Below are positions 1-7,626 of a stretch of DNA of 21,913 bases, piece after piece (position 1 is the first letter of the stretch; each line of letters begins with the position of its first letter). The position numbers and the translations under genes are program-made. Origin of the DNA: Magnetococcales bacterium (lineage in GTDB: Bacteria; Pseudomonadota; Magnetococcia; Magnetococcales; Magnetaquicoccaceae); the NCBI GenBank assembly GCA_015229095.1, contig JADGCE010000003.1, positions 1 to 21,913 of the forward strand, given 5' to 3'. The notes below the pieces were generated by a model. It searched no databases. It worked only from the letters and a program-made list of their open reading frames with translations, and was not told the origin of the DNA.

Positions 1-73
1 CCGACTTGGGCAGGAGTGGTACGGGTTTAAGGTCCAGATTTTTTAAAATTTCCCGATGGTTGCCTTTTCACGG

Positions 74-101
74 TTGATTCCTGGCCGATCTGCGTTAAAA
101 T
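74..101 (+). promoter_or_regulatory. Putative sigma-70 promoter of the receptor/HD-GYP operon
   Basis: A -35 element TTGATT (74-79, 4 of 6 consensus) and a -10 element TAAAAT (96-101, 5 of 6) are separated by 16 bases. Transcription would begin near 108, about 70 bases before the GTG start at 176. The position argues against the in-frame ATG at 56, which lies upstream of the promoter. The rest of 1-175 shows no convincing gene. This is a pattern match only. Confidence 0.45.
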
Positions 102-175
102 GGAACCTGTTTTGGGTCGCATGGGGAGGGTTGCCCATCGTCCTGCCAATCTCTTGTGGCTGCTTTGGAGGTAGG

Positions 176-2902
176 GTGAACATTCGTCTGCGCCCCCGGT
201 TGATGGCACTTTTTTTGTTGGTCAGTATCCTGCCGCTGGCCCTGACCGGCTGGATCACCGCCCGTTGGCTGGGTGATGTGGCCAATGAGACCGCTCGCAG
301 TCGCGCCTCCACCATTCTGGAAATCAAAAAAAATCGCCTGGAACACTATTTCAGCCGTTACCGTGCGGATATGGAGGCACTCACCAACGGCACACAGGTG
401 TTGTACAACCAGCGTGTGCAAAGGTTGGCCGTATTGCGCGATCTCTACGGGAAAGCCGTCCAGCAGCAGTTTCAAAGCTGGAGTCACGAGTTGGAACTGT
501 TTGCCGGTATCGAACAACAGGCCAAAAATATGGCCACGATCGATTGGGTCTTCCGGGATGGGGGAGAAAAAATTACCACGGAACGTTGGCCGGTTTTGTC
601 GGCCAACATGGCCCCCAGCCTGAACCGTTTTCGGGAAAAGCAAGGGTTTGATAACCTCTATTTCATCTCTGCCCAGGGCAATGTGGTGCTCAGTGCCCTG
701 CCGGATCCCTTGCTGGGGAAAAATGTCGGGAGGGGCAGCCTCAAGGAGTGTGGTTTGGGCAAGCTGTTTCCCCATGCCCTGGGCAAGAGCAGTGCCCAGG
801 GATTGGCACCCTGCGCGGATCTGGACAATAAACTGACCGCCTGGATGGGGACACCGATTCATAAGGAGGGTAACGCAGAGGGGAAAATTATCGGGGTGCT
901 GGCCGCACGCTTTTCCCATACCCTCCTGGAAAAAATTCCGTTCACCCTGGAGGAGGGGGAGAAGAGCGTTCGTCTTTATCTCATCGGCCCGGATCGCCGG
1001 CAGTATGCGGGGAGCGATCCGAACCTGACCCAGGAGGTGCTGACAGCTCCCGGTGTGCTGGCTGCTCTTGCCAACGAGCAGGGCGCAGGGGCGCAGAAGG
1101 GGATCACCGGACAGGCCGTGTTCAGTGCCTGGGCCCCCATCGCCATGGCCTCCTTCGCAGCACCTCAGGAGGCTCCCTGGGCCGTCGTGGCGGAACAAAA
1201 CATGGCGCACGCCTTTGCCACCGATGCAAAACAGGCCGTTCCCTTTTATAAAAAGCAGATGGATCAGTCGGGATATTATGATTTTTTTCTGATTCAACCC
1301 GATGGGGAGGTCTTTTTTTCCGCCGCCCGCCAAGCCGATTTTGGTACCAACCTGATCCACGGCCCATACGCTGCGACCAATTTTGGCAAGCTGTTCCGTC
1401 AGGTTTTGGAAAAACAAAGCTTTGCCCTGACCGACTTTGAAGCCTATCCGCCCAGCAACAATGAGCCAGCGGCTTTTATGGCGCAACCTCTGTTGCGGGA
1501 GGGTGCAGTCAAAATGGTCGTCGCCCTGCAACTCCCCCTGGAGACCCTGACCACCCTGATGCAACATCGGGATGGTCTGGAGGTGGATGGAGATGCCTAT
1601 CTGGTGGGACCAGACAAGCGGTTGCGTTCCGACTCTCTGCGGGATCCCAAACAGCACTCTGTGCTGGCCTCTTTTGCGGGCACGGTGGCCGACAACGGCG
1701 TGGATTCGGCGGCTGTACAGGCAGCACTGGAGGGAAAAACAGATCTGACCGTCGGTCAAAACTGGTCAGGATTTCCCGTTTTTGTCGCCTATTCCCCGTT
1801 GTCGTGGGGCGGTGACACCACCTGGGCACTTCTCACCGAGATCCCCCTGATACGTGGCGCACTGCCGCTGCACCTGTTGCCCCGTTCGGTACGCTGGACA
1901 GCGGTCGGTTCGCTGCTGTTTTGTCTGGCCGTGGCGTGGCTGGCGGTCTCCCACCTGCGCCGTACCCTGTTCCAGTGCGTCGAACCCCTGCAGCAGATGC
2001 ACGGTGGCAAGATGACCCCCTCCGAGGTCGGCAAACGTACCGATGAGTTTGGCCGGGTGGCGCGGGAGATTCAGGGGGTGGCAGAGCGGTGGCGACAGGT
2101 GGCCAGTCGTCTGCGGGAATCGGGTGGTCTGGTGGTGCAAACAGGGGCTGAACTCTCGCAATGGGCGCAGCGGGAGTTGTCTGCCCGCCCCCAGGATGCG
2201 CTCCTGACGGAGCTGGATGCAGGAGAATCGGCCACCCGTGAGTGTGCCGGGCGTCTCCAGCAGCATCTCAGACAGGTGCAGTTGCTGGAGCAGCTTTTGG
2301 GTCGTATTCAGGTGACGGTCGTGCAGGGCAGTGACAGCCTGGAGCGGGCCATGACCACCGCCAAGGAGATTACCGAAAAAATGGCCCTGTTTGTGGAGAC
2401 TGCCCAGCAGACCAATCAGCTTTCCATGCGGGCCGCCTTTGAGGGAGCCCCGGTCGCGGATGGCAAAAGCGGCAAAAAATCGGGTACGGTCATGGTGGAG
2501 ATCCGGAAACTGGCGGAGAAAGGCCGTATTTTTGCGGATGATATCAGTGCATTGTCCCTGGGGGTGGCCGATACAGTGGACAACGCCCATGTGCTGTTGA
2601 GCCATACCATGGCCGCCTTGCAGGAATCTGCGGCCCTGTTGCAGGGGATGGCGCAGGCGGATACCGCGCAGCATGGACAAATGGTGTTGATCCATACCAT
2701 GACACAGGAAATGAAAAGTCGCATCCAGCAGCAGGCGACGGTGTTGCATCAATGGGTGCCGGTGGCGCAAACATTGGCGCAACAGGTGGCTGTGTTGCAA
2801 AAGGATTTGGCCTTTTTTGATACAGGGAAAGCGGTTGCCTCTCCCGTGGTTGCCCAGGAAGCGTTGGCGGATGAGGAGGCGTGGGACGAACGGAAAGAAT
2901 AA
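176..2902 (+). CDS. Transmembrane receptor with duplicated periplasmic sensor, HAMP and degenerate chemoreceptor-type signalling domain
   Basis: This is a 908-residue inner-membrane receptor. The start is GTG 176 because GGAGG at 167-171 sits just upstream and the putative promoter lies after the in-frame ATG at 56. Helix 1 is about residues 8-28, and a large periplasmic part runs to helix 2 at about 571-592. The periplasmic part holds two similar sensor modules: a QGNVVLS strand at about 167 recurs as DGEVFFS at about 376, and YLIGPD at 268 recurs as YLVGPD at 475. A HAMP-like stretch follows (EPL, then DEFG). Residues about 736-790 resemble the methyl-accepting chemotaxis hairpin (ETAQQTNQLSMRAAFEGA, then EIRKLAEKGRIFADDI). 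The conserved tip between these (canonically EAARAGExGRGFAVVA) is replaced by a Lys/Gly/Ser-rich stretch. The ligand is unknown. It probably shares an operon with the HD-GYP gene 36 bases downstream. The family call is firm; coupling to CheA/CheW is doubtful. Confidence 0.85.
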   Translation: MNIRLRPRLMALFLLVSILPLALTGWITARWLGDVANETARSRASTILEIKKNRLEHYFSRYRADMEALTNGTQVLYNQRVQRLAVLRDLYGKAVQQQFQSWSHELELFAGIEQQAKNMATIDWVFRDGGEKITTERWPVLSANMAPSLNRFREKQGFDNLYFISAQGNVVLSALPDPLLGKNVGRGSLKECGLGKLFPHALGKSSAQGLAPCADLDNKLTAWMGTPIHKEGNAEGKIIGVLAARFSHTLLEKIPFTLEEGEKSVRLYLIGPDRRQYAGSDPNLTQEVLTAPGVLAALANEQGAGAQKGITGQAVFSAWAPIAMASFAAPQEAPWAVVAEQNMAHAFATDAKQAVPFYKKQMDQSGYYDFFLIQPDGEVFFSAARQADFGTNLIHGPYAATNFGKLFRQVLEKQSFALTDFEAYPPSNNEPAAFMAQPLLREGAVKMVVALQLPLETLTTLMQHRDGLEVDGDAYLVGPDKRLRSDSLRDPKQHSVLASFAGTVADNGVDSAAVQAALEGKTDLTVGQNWSGFPVFVAYSPLSWGGDTTWALLTEIPLIRGALPLHLLPRSVRWTAVGSLLFCLAVAWLAVSHLRRTLFQCVEPLQQMHGGKMTPSEVGKRTDEFGRVAREIQGVAERWRQVASRLRESGGLVVQTGAELSQWAQRELSARPQDALLTELDAGESATRECAGRLQQHLRQVQLLEQLLGRIQVTVVQGSDSLERAMTTAKEITEKMALFVETAQQTNQLSMRAAFEGAPVADGKSGKKSGTVMVEIRKLAEKGRIFADDISALSLGVADTVDNAHVLLSHTMAALQESAALLQGMAQADTAQHGQMVLIHTMTQEMKSRIQQQATVLHQWVPVAQTLAQQVAVLQKDLAFFDTGKAVASPVVAQEALADEEAWDERKE

Positions 2903-2938
2903 TGTTCGCCCCTCTTTCCAGATGTTTGGAGATGCTCT

Positions 2939-5900
2939 TTGAAAACACTAAGAGGTTCTTATCCTCTCTATATTCATATTATAATTGTTTTTTTGTTGTT
3001 GTCCGCGACATTGTCGGGGTTGATCATCTATCGTGTTTATCAAAAAGGCAGTGAGATTGCCATTCAAGCCTCCAACCAGCTGTTTGACCAACTGCGGGGC
3101 AAGGTAACAGAACGGATCAACCGCTTGTATGAGCCCGTGCTCGGTTTGGTGGAGCTGGCGGTGACCCTGGAGGAGGTGGCCCGGCCTGTCGCACCGGCGG
3201 GGTTGCAGCACCCCCTGTTGCACTTTTTAGTGACGGCCCTGGATCGGCATCCCCACCTCTACGCGCTCTATCTGGGTTTTGAAAATGGTGATTTTTTTGA
3301 GGTGGCCCGCATTGATGACAAACCGGAGATGCAGAAAAATCTGGGGGCGCCGCCTCAGAGCCACTATGGGGTGATGACCATCACCCATGATGCGTTGGGT
3401 GTACCCAGGCAGGTATGGACCTTTCTGGATCGCCAGCAGGTGCCGTTGCTTGAGAGGCCGGTGGAAAAGGTGGTGTACGATCCCAGAAGCCGTCCCTGGT
3501 ATCGTCTCGGCATGGGGAGCGACACCGTGGTGCGTACCGATCCCTATGTGTTTGCCCAGTTGGGTCAGCCGGGCATCACCTTTGCGCACCGCTTCACGGG
3601 AAAGAGTACGGGGGTTTTTGGAGCGGATATCTCCCTGGCCACCTTGTCTCAGTTTTTGTCCGAACAACAATTCACCCCCTCCAGCACCATCCTGTTTTTT
3701 GATTCCAGCGGGACAGTGACCGGCTATCCCCGCATGGAACAGATTATCAAGAATGTCCAGAATCTGGAGGATGGCAGCAGCAGACCGACCTTTGCCACCG
3801 TCATGGATCTGGACCGACCGGATCTGATCGCCCTGTTTCAGTTGTTCAAACAGGGGGGCAGCACGGATGTGGTCACCTTCGATGTGGCAGGACGTCCCCA
3901 TATCGGGGCTGTGGCGAGGACTCCGATTACCCCCAATGGCAATACCCTGCTGGGCATCGTGGCGCCCCTGGATGAATTTTTGGGGCCTATTTATCACATA
4001 GGCCGCGAAAATATGCTCTCTTCTCTGCTGGTCATGCTGGTCATGCTGCCCATCATCTGGTGGGTCTCCTGGCGTATTGCCCGCCCTCTGGGGGAGTTGA
4101 CCGCCGAAATCGCCAAGGTACAACGGATGCAGTTGGATACCGTTGGGGATGTGTCGACCCACATTCTGGAGATTTACCATCTCTTCCATGCCTTCCAGGA
4201 GATGACCCTCTCCCTCAAGGAGTATAAACAGCGGTTGGGACATACCCAGGGCCAGTTGCGTCTGCTCGTCGAGACGGGTATCGCCCTGGCCAAGGAGCGG
4301 CATTTCAACAAACTTTTGGAGACCATTCTGCTGAATGGCAAGGCCGTGGGTCGTGCCGATGGCGGTACGTTGTATCTGGTCGGAGAGGATGGCCAACTGC
4401 ATTTCAAGATTGTGAGAAATGATTCCCTGGGGCTGATGTTGGGTGGGGAAGGGGGAGAGCCGATCCATTTGCCCCCTCTCTCTCTGGAGCGGTCAGCGGA
4501 TGGTCTTCCCCGCCGGAGCCATGTGGCCACCTTTGTGGTGCAGAGCGGTCAAACCTTGCGTATTGATGATGCCTATGCCCTGGGAGCGGACGATTTTCCT
4601 GGAACGCTGGAGATGGACAGAAAGACGGGTTATCGTTCGGTCTCCCTGCTGACGGTTCCCATCAAAACCCAACGCGGTGAGGTGTTGGGGGTGTTGCAGC
4701 TGCTCAATGCCCTGGATCCCCTCAGCAATGCCGTGGTGACCTTTACCGAGGATACCGTGGGCTTTGTCGAAGCATTGGCGGCACAGGCGGCTACGGCGCT
4801 GGAAAATCAAAACCTTATCGATGCGCAAAAGCGGCTCTTCAACGCCTTCATTCAGATGTTGGCCTCTGCCATTGATACCAAATCTCCCTATACGGGTGGT
4901 CATTGTGCCCGCGTGCCGGTATTGGCCCAATGGCTGTCCGAAGCCGCAGAGGCCTCTGCGGAGGGGCTCTTTGCCGGTTTTCAGATGAGCGAGGATGATC
5001 GTTATGCCTTGCATCTGGCCTCCTGGTTGCACGATTGCGGCAAGGTGGCGACCCCGGAATATATTGTCGACAAGGCGACCAAGCTGGAGACCATTTACAA
5101 CCGTATCCATGAGATACGGATGCGCTTTGAGGTGTTGCACCGGGATGCGGAGATTCGCTATTGGCAGGATCGGTTGGCAGAGGGTGCCGATGCGGCCAGT
5201 CTCTGGCAGCGGTTTGAGGCGGATGTGGCGACCCTGGCCGATGAGTTTGCTTTTATCGCGGCATGCAATGTGGGGTCAGAATTTTTGGACGATCAGAAAA
5301 AGGCGCGGATCCGTACCATTGCGGAACGCCGCTGGATGCGCCGTTTTGATGATCGATTGGGACTTTCCCACAGCGAACTGAACCGTTTTGGCGACAAGCC
5401 GCCTGCCCCTCTGCCGGCTGCGGAATGTGTGTTGGCGGACAAGGAGGAACAGAGGATTCAGCGGGTGGCACGCTCCGCTTTTTCGGAGCCCTCCCAGGAG
5501 GCGTTCCGGGTGGAAATTCCAGAACTCTATCAGAATACAGGTGAAATTTATAATTTATGCGTTGAGCGTGGCACACTGACGCCGGAGGATCGCTATCTGA
5601 TCACCGAGCACATCATGTTGACCATTCGCATGCTGGAAAAGCTGCCACTGCCCAGGGCCCTGCGGCATGTTCCGGAGTATGCGGGTGCCCATCATGAGAC
5701 CATGAACGGGACAGGATATCCCAGAAAACTGACCCGTGCGCAGATGTCCGTTCCTGCCCGTATCATGGCGATTGCGGATATTTTTGAGGCCCTGACCGCC
5801 TCGGATCGCCCCTACAAAAAGGCCAAACCCCTCAGCGAGGCGATTCGCATCATGGGATATATGGCCCGTGATCAGCAGATTGATGCCGATCTTTTCCAAC

Positions 5901-5977
5901 TTTTTCTCCAACACAAAGTCCATCTGCGCTATGCCGAGCGGTTTCTGGCCCCGGAACAGCGGGATATCTCTGAATAA
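2939..5977 (+). CDS. Membrane sensor with dCACHE, HAMP, GAF and HD-GYP domains; probable cyclic-di-GMP phosphodiesterase
   Basis: This 1012-residue protein starts at TTG 2939, six bases after GGAGA (2928-2932). Helix 1 is about residues 8-30, followed by a periplasmic dCACHE-like sensor with the segment DPRSRPWYRLG. Helix 2 (about 358-380) leads to a HAMP linker, a GAF domain (about 440-625) and an HD-GYP domain. Metal-site residues are present: YTGGH with H655, HDCGK at 698-702 and HHETMNGTGYP at 918-928, then ARI, IADIFEALT and RPY. The GYP motif has Asn923 where Asp is usual. About 140 residues (roughly 735-877) are inserted between the HD and GYP halves. HD-GYP proteins of this type hydrolyse cyclic-di-GMP to pGpG or GMP; activity here is inferred from the motifs. 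It likely acts at the inner membrane downstream of its own sensor and perhaps of the preceding receptor. Confidence 0.9.
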   Translation: MKTLRGSYPLYIHIIIVFLLLSATLSGLIIYRVYQKGSEIAIQASNQLFDQLRGKVTERINRLYEPVLGLVELAVTLEEVARPVAPAGLQHPLLHFLVTALDRHPHLYALYLGFENGDFFEVARIDDKPEMQKNLGAPPQSHYGVMTITHDALGVPRQVWTFLDRQQVPLLERPVEKVVYDPRSRPWYRLGMGSDTVVRTDPYVFAQLGQPGITFAHRFTGKSTGVFGADISLATLSQFLSEQQFTPSSTILFFDSSGTVTGYPRMEQIIKNVQNLEDGSSRPTFATVMDLDRPDLIALFQLFKQGGSTDVVTFDVAGRPHIGAVARTPITPNGNTLLGIVAPLDEFLGPIYHIGRENMLSSLLVMLVMLPIIWWVSWRIARPLGELTAEIAKVQRMQLDTVGDVSTHILEIYHLFHAFQEMTLSLKEYKQRLGHTQGQLRLLVETGIALAKERHFNKLLETILLNGKAVGRADGGTLYLVGEDGQLHFKIVRNDSLGLMLGGEGGEPIHLPPLSLERSADGLPRRSHVATFVVQSGQTLRIDDAYALGADDFPGTLEMDRKTGYRSVSLLTVPIKTQRGEVLGVLQLLNALDPLSNAVVTFTEDTVGFVEALAAQAATALENQNLIDAQKRLFNAFIQMLASAIDTKSPYTGGHCARVPVLAQWLSEAAEASAEGLFAGFQMSEDDRYALHLASWLHDCGKVATPEYIVDKATKLETIYNRIHEIRMRFEVLHRDAEIRYWQDRLAEGADAASLWQRFEADVATLADEFAFIAACNVGSEFLDDQKKARIRTIAERRWMRRFDDRLGLSHSELNRFGDKPPAPLPAAECVLADKEEQRIQRVARSAFSEPSQEAFRVEIPELYQNTGEIYNLCVERGTLTPEDRYLITEHIMLTIRMLEKLPLPRALRHVPEYAGAHHETMNGTGYPRKLTRAQMSVPARIMAIADIFEALTASDRPYKKAKPLSEAIRIMGYMARDQQIDADLFQLFLQHKVHLRYAERFLAPEQRDISE

Positions 5978-5998
5978 TCCCACCTTTTTCTCAAGACC

Positions 5999-6047
5999 TT
6001 GGGGTTTTTGCCCCCAAACTCCCACCGGGGGAGATCATCTCCCCCGG
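5999..6047. repeat. REP-like pair of palindromes between convergent genes
   Basis: Two hairpins sit side by side. The first pairs TTGGGG (5999-6004) with CCCCAA (6012-6017). The second is a perfect 10-base stem, CCGGGGGAGA (6025-6034) with TCTCCCCCGG (6038-6047), around a 3-base loop. Neither is followed by a T-run on either strand, so neither is a textbook intrinsic terminator. Its location between the 3' ends of convergent genes is typical of dispersed extragenic palindromic repeats. Only one copy lies in this window, so dispersal is inferred. The remaining bases between 5978 and 6119 show nothing else. Confidence 0.6.
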
Positions 6048-6119
6048 ACCCCCGTGAAGGTATAGACGATCAAGGGAGGTTTCTGCCCCCCAGGGATGGT
6101 CCGAACGATGCTCACGTGT

Positions 6120-6641
6120 TCACGGCACCGCCTGCAGGGGGGGCGTGGTGTCCACGGCGATCCAATCCATGTGTATCTCCTCGAGCCGTGCCTCGGAACG
6201 GGTCTCCAGCGTCAGGGTAAATCCCTGGGTGTCGATCTCTTCGGGACGGGCATGAAAGCGTATTTTTTCCCCAGGCAGATCCAGCAACGTGATGCCCAAC
6301 AAAATGTGGGGAGGGTGTGCAAAGGGGTGCGCAAAGAGGATGCGTTGACGATATTGGCGCGACCGTGAGAAAAGGTCGGTCAACTTCCAGTCGGGATCCC
6401 CTTTTTTGATGGCCACACTGCCCATGGCTGCCGGGGGTGTCCGGCGGCTTTCCCAGTGCGCCAGGCGGTTTTCCAGGGTGCTCATTCTTTGTCGGAGCTC
6501 TTCTGACAGGGGCTGCTGGGGCGCGGTGACCGCCGGATGGGGGGCCCGGGTACGACGCTCCCATTCGGCGATCACCCAGGGTTGCTTGAGCACCACCACC
6601 ACGGTCAGGGCCAGCAGCAGGATCATCAACACAGCTTTCAT
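6120..6641 (-). CDS. Membrane-anchored H-type lectin domain protein
   Basis: This is a 173-residue protein whose N-terminal hydrophobic helix (about 2-19, after MK) is a membrane anchor or uncleaved signal. A Pro-rich linker and a short possible coiled coil (about 46-65) follow, then a C-terminal beta domain (about 95-165). That domain matches the H-type lectin pattern: ILFAHPF, PPHILLGITLLD, then an Arg, EIDTQGFTLTLET and a terminal MDWIAV. In known H-type lectins (snail agglutinin, discoidins) this trimeric beta-sandwich binds galactose or GalNAc; the specificity here cannot be read. The start ATG ends at 6641, 15 bases after the stop of the upstream spermidine-synthase-like gene, suggesting co-transcription. 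No strong ribosome site is visible, so coupled translation is possible. The lectin call rests on motif spacing alone. Confidence 0.65.
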   Translation of the reverse strand: MKAVLMILLLALTVVVVLKQPWVIAEWERRTRAPHPAVTAPQQPLSEELRQRMSTLENRLAHWESRRTPPAAMGSVAIKKGDPDWKLTDLFSRSRQYRQRILFAHPFAHPPHILLGITLLDLPGEKIRFHARPEEIDTQGFTLTLETRSEARLEEIHMDWIAVDTTPPLQAVP

Positions 6642-6656
6642 GCTCTGATTCGTCTC

Positions 6657-7481
6657 TCAATGCGGGTTGAAACGATGCAGCCATTGCTGCCAAACGGTTG
6701 GTTTGAGGGGCAGCAAACGGTTTGCAAAGTCAACAAAGTCTATCGGTGGTTGATGATCGGCCCAGGCCGTCGCCCGTTGTTGCAAGCTTTCCTGGGGGGC
6801 GTCGGGTTTTGCCTGTTTGCAACAAAAAATAATTTCATTGCGGGAGGGGCTGGGCACCGGCAGTCGAAAAAGCCAATCGGGGCAGCAGGCGGCAAGATCA
6901 GCCAAACTGTGGGTGTAGCGGTGCTGCTCCGCCCGATTCAGGTTGATGGCCAGAATGCCGGTCCGGGAGAGCCATGGGTGGAGCTGTTTGAAAAGCTGTT
7001 TGGTGTAGATGGAGGGGGACATGCCGTCGTGATCAAAGGCATCCACCAGGATCAGGTCATAGAGGAGGGGAGGGTTGCTCATGCCAGCGACAAAGGTTTC
7101 ACCATCGGCGCAATGGATAGTCAAACGCTCCTCCTGGGGCAGGAAAAAAAAATGCTGGGCGATCATCCCCATCTCCGGGTTGGCATCCACCACGTCGATC
7201 TGGCATTCCGGAAAATAGTGCAGAAAAAATTTGACCAGGGAACCACCACCCAGCCCGATCATGAACATGTGCCGGGGATGGGGGTTGAAGAGCAGACAGG
7301 CCAGCATATACCGGGTATAAGGCAGGACAAGCCACAGGGGGTGTTCTTTCTGCATGCGGCTCTGGGTCATCTGGTTGTCGAAATAGAGGGAGCGATACTC
7401 CCCCTCGTCGACAACCATCAAATTCCGTCCCTGCCAATCGTGTTGGAACAGGATGGGAGAGGCAGCGGGGATGGGATCCAT
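6657..7481 (-). CDS. Spermidine-synthase-like (Rossmann, SAM-binding fold) protein
   Basis: The product has 274 residues. The start ATG at 7481 is chosen because AAGGAG precedes it by six bases; an upstream in-frame ATG at 7523 lacks such a site. The fold is that of spermidine synthases and class I methyltransferases: a glycine loop MIGLGGGSLVKF at about 74-85, the acidic strand end DVVDANPE at about 96-103, and YDLILVDAFD at 141-150. In true aminopropyltransferases the glycine loop usually reads GGGDG; here it is GGGSL, so a catalytic aspartate may be missing and polyamine synthesis should not be assumed. It could be a methyltransferase. No signal peptide or membrane helix is visible, so it is probably cytoplasmic. 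It precedes the H-lectin gene by 15 bases and likely shares its transcript. Confidence 0.8.
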   Translation of the reverse strand: MDPIPAASPILFQHDWQGRNLMVVDEGEYRSLYFDNQMTQSRMQKEHPLWLVLPYTRYMLACLLFNPHPRHMFMIGLGGGSLVKFFLHYFPECQIDVVDANPEMGMIAQHFFFLPQEERLTIHCADGETFVAGMSNPPLLYDLILVDAFDHDGMSPSIYTKQLFKQLHPWLSRTGILAINLNRAEQHRYTHSLADLAACCPDWLFRLPVPSPSRNEIIFCCKQAKPDAPQESLQQRATAWADHQPPIDFVDFANRLLPLKPTVWQQWLHRFNPH

Positions 7482-7597
7482 GGTTGGCTCCTTGCGCGCT
7501 TTTGTGGAAGAGTGGCAGAGCACATGAAAGAGAGTTGTCGACTTTTTGGTTGTGTGGGAGTAGCATGGTCCGGTGGTGAGCCTAGCTGACCGGGCTC

Positions 7598-7626
7598 ATT
7601 CTATCCCGTTTTTTTGGAGTAAACAA
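7598..7626 (-). promoter_or_regulatory. Possible minus-strand promoter for the spermidine-synthase-like/lectin operon
   Basis: On the minus strand TTGTTT (7626-7621) is followed after 17 bases by TAGAAT (7603-7598), a 5 of 6 match to the -10 consensus with a weak -35. Transcription would start near 7591, about 110 bases before the ATG at 7481. It overlaps the ribosome site (GGAG, 7616-7619) of the plus-strand repeat protein, so the two divergent genes might interfere. Confidence 0.35.

Noticed and set aside
56..175. Forty-residue N-terminal extension of the receptor from ATG 56
   Set aside because: A promoter-like element lies within it, it lacks a ribosome site, and GTG 176 has GGAGG followed by a normal membrane-anchor N-terminus.
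95..1759. Minus-strand open frame of 554 codons opposite the receptor gene
   Set aside because: There is no recognisable motif, and it lies entirely antisense to a gene with clear sensor-module and chemoreceptor-like signatures.
3227..4468. Minus-strand open frame of 413 codons opposite the HD-GYP gene
   Set aside because: It has the His/Gln/Gly-rich composition of an antisense shadow and no plausible start signals.
6025..6047. Intrinsic terminator for the HD-GYP or lectin gene
   Set aside because: The stem is strong, but no T-run follows on either strand; a repeat element fits better, though a weak termination effect cannot be excluded.
6657..7481. Authentic spermidine synthase (speE)
   Set aside because: The glycine loop reads GGGSL and not GGGDG, so the aminopropyltransferase activity is not supported; only the fold is called.
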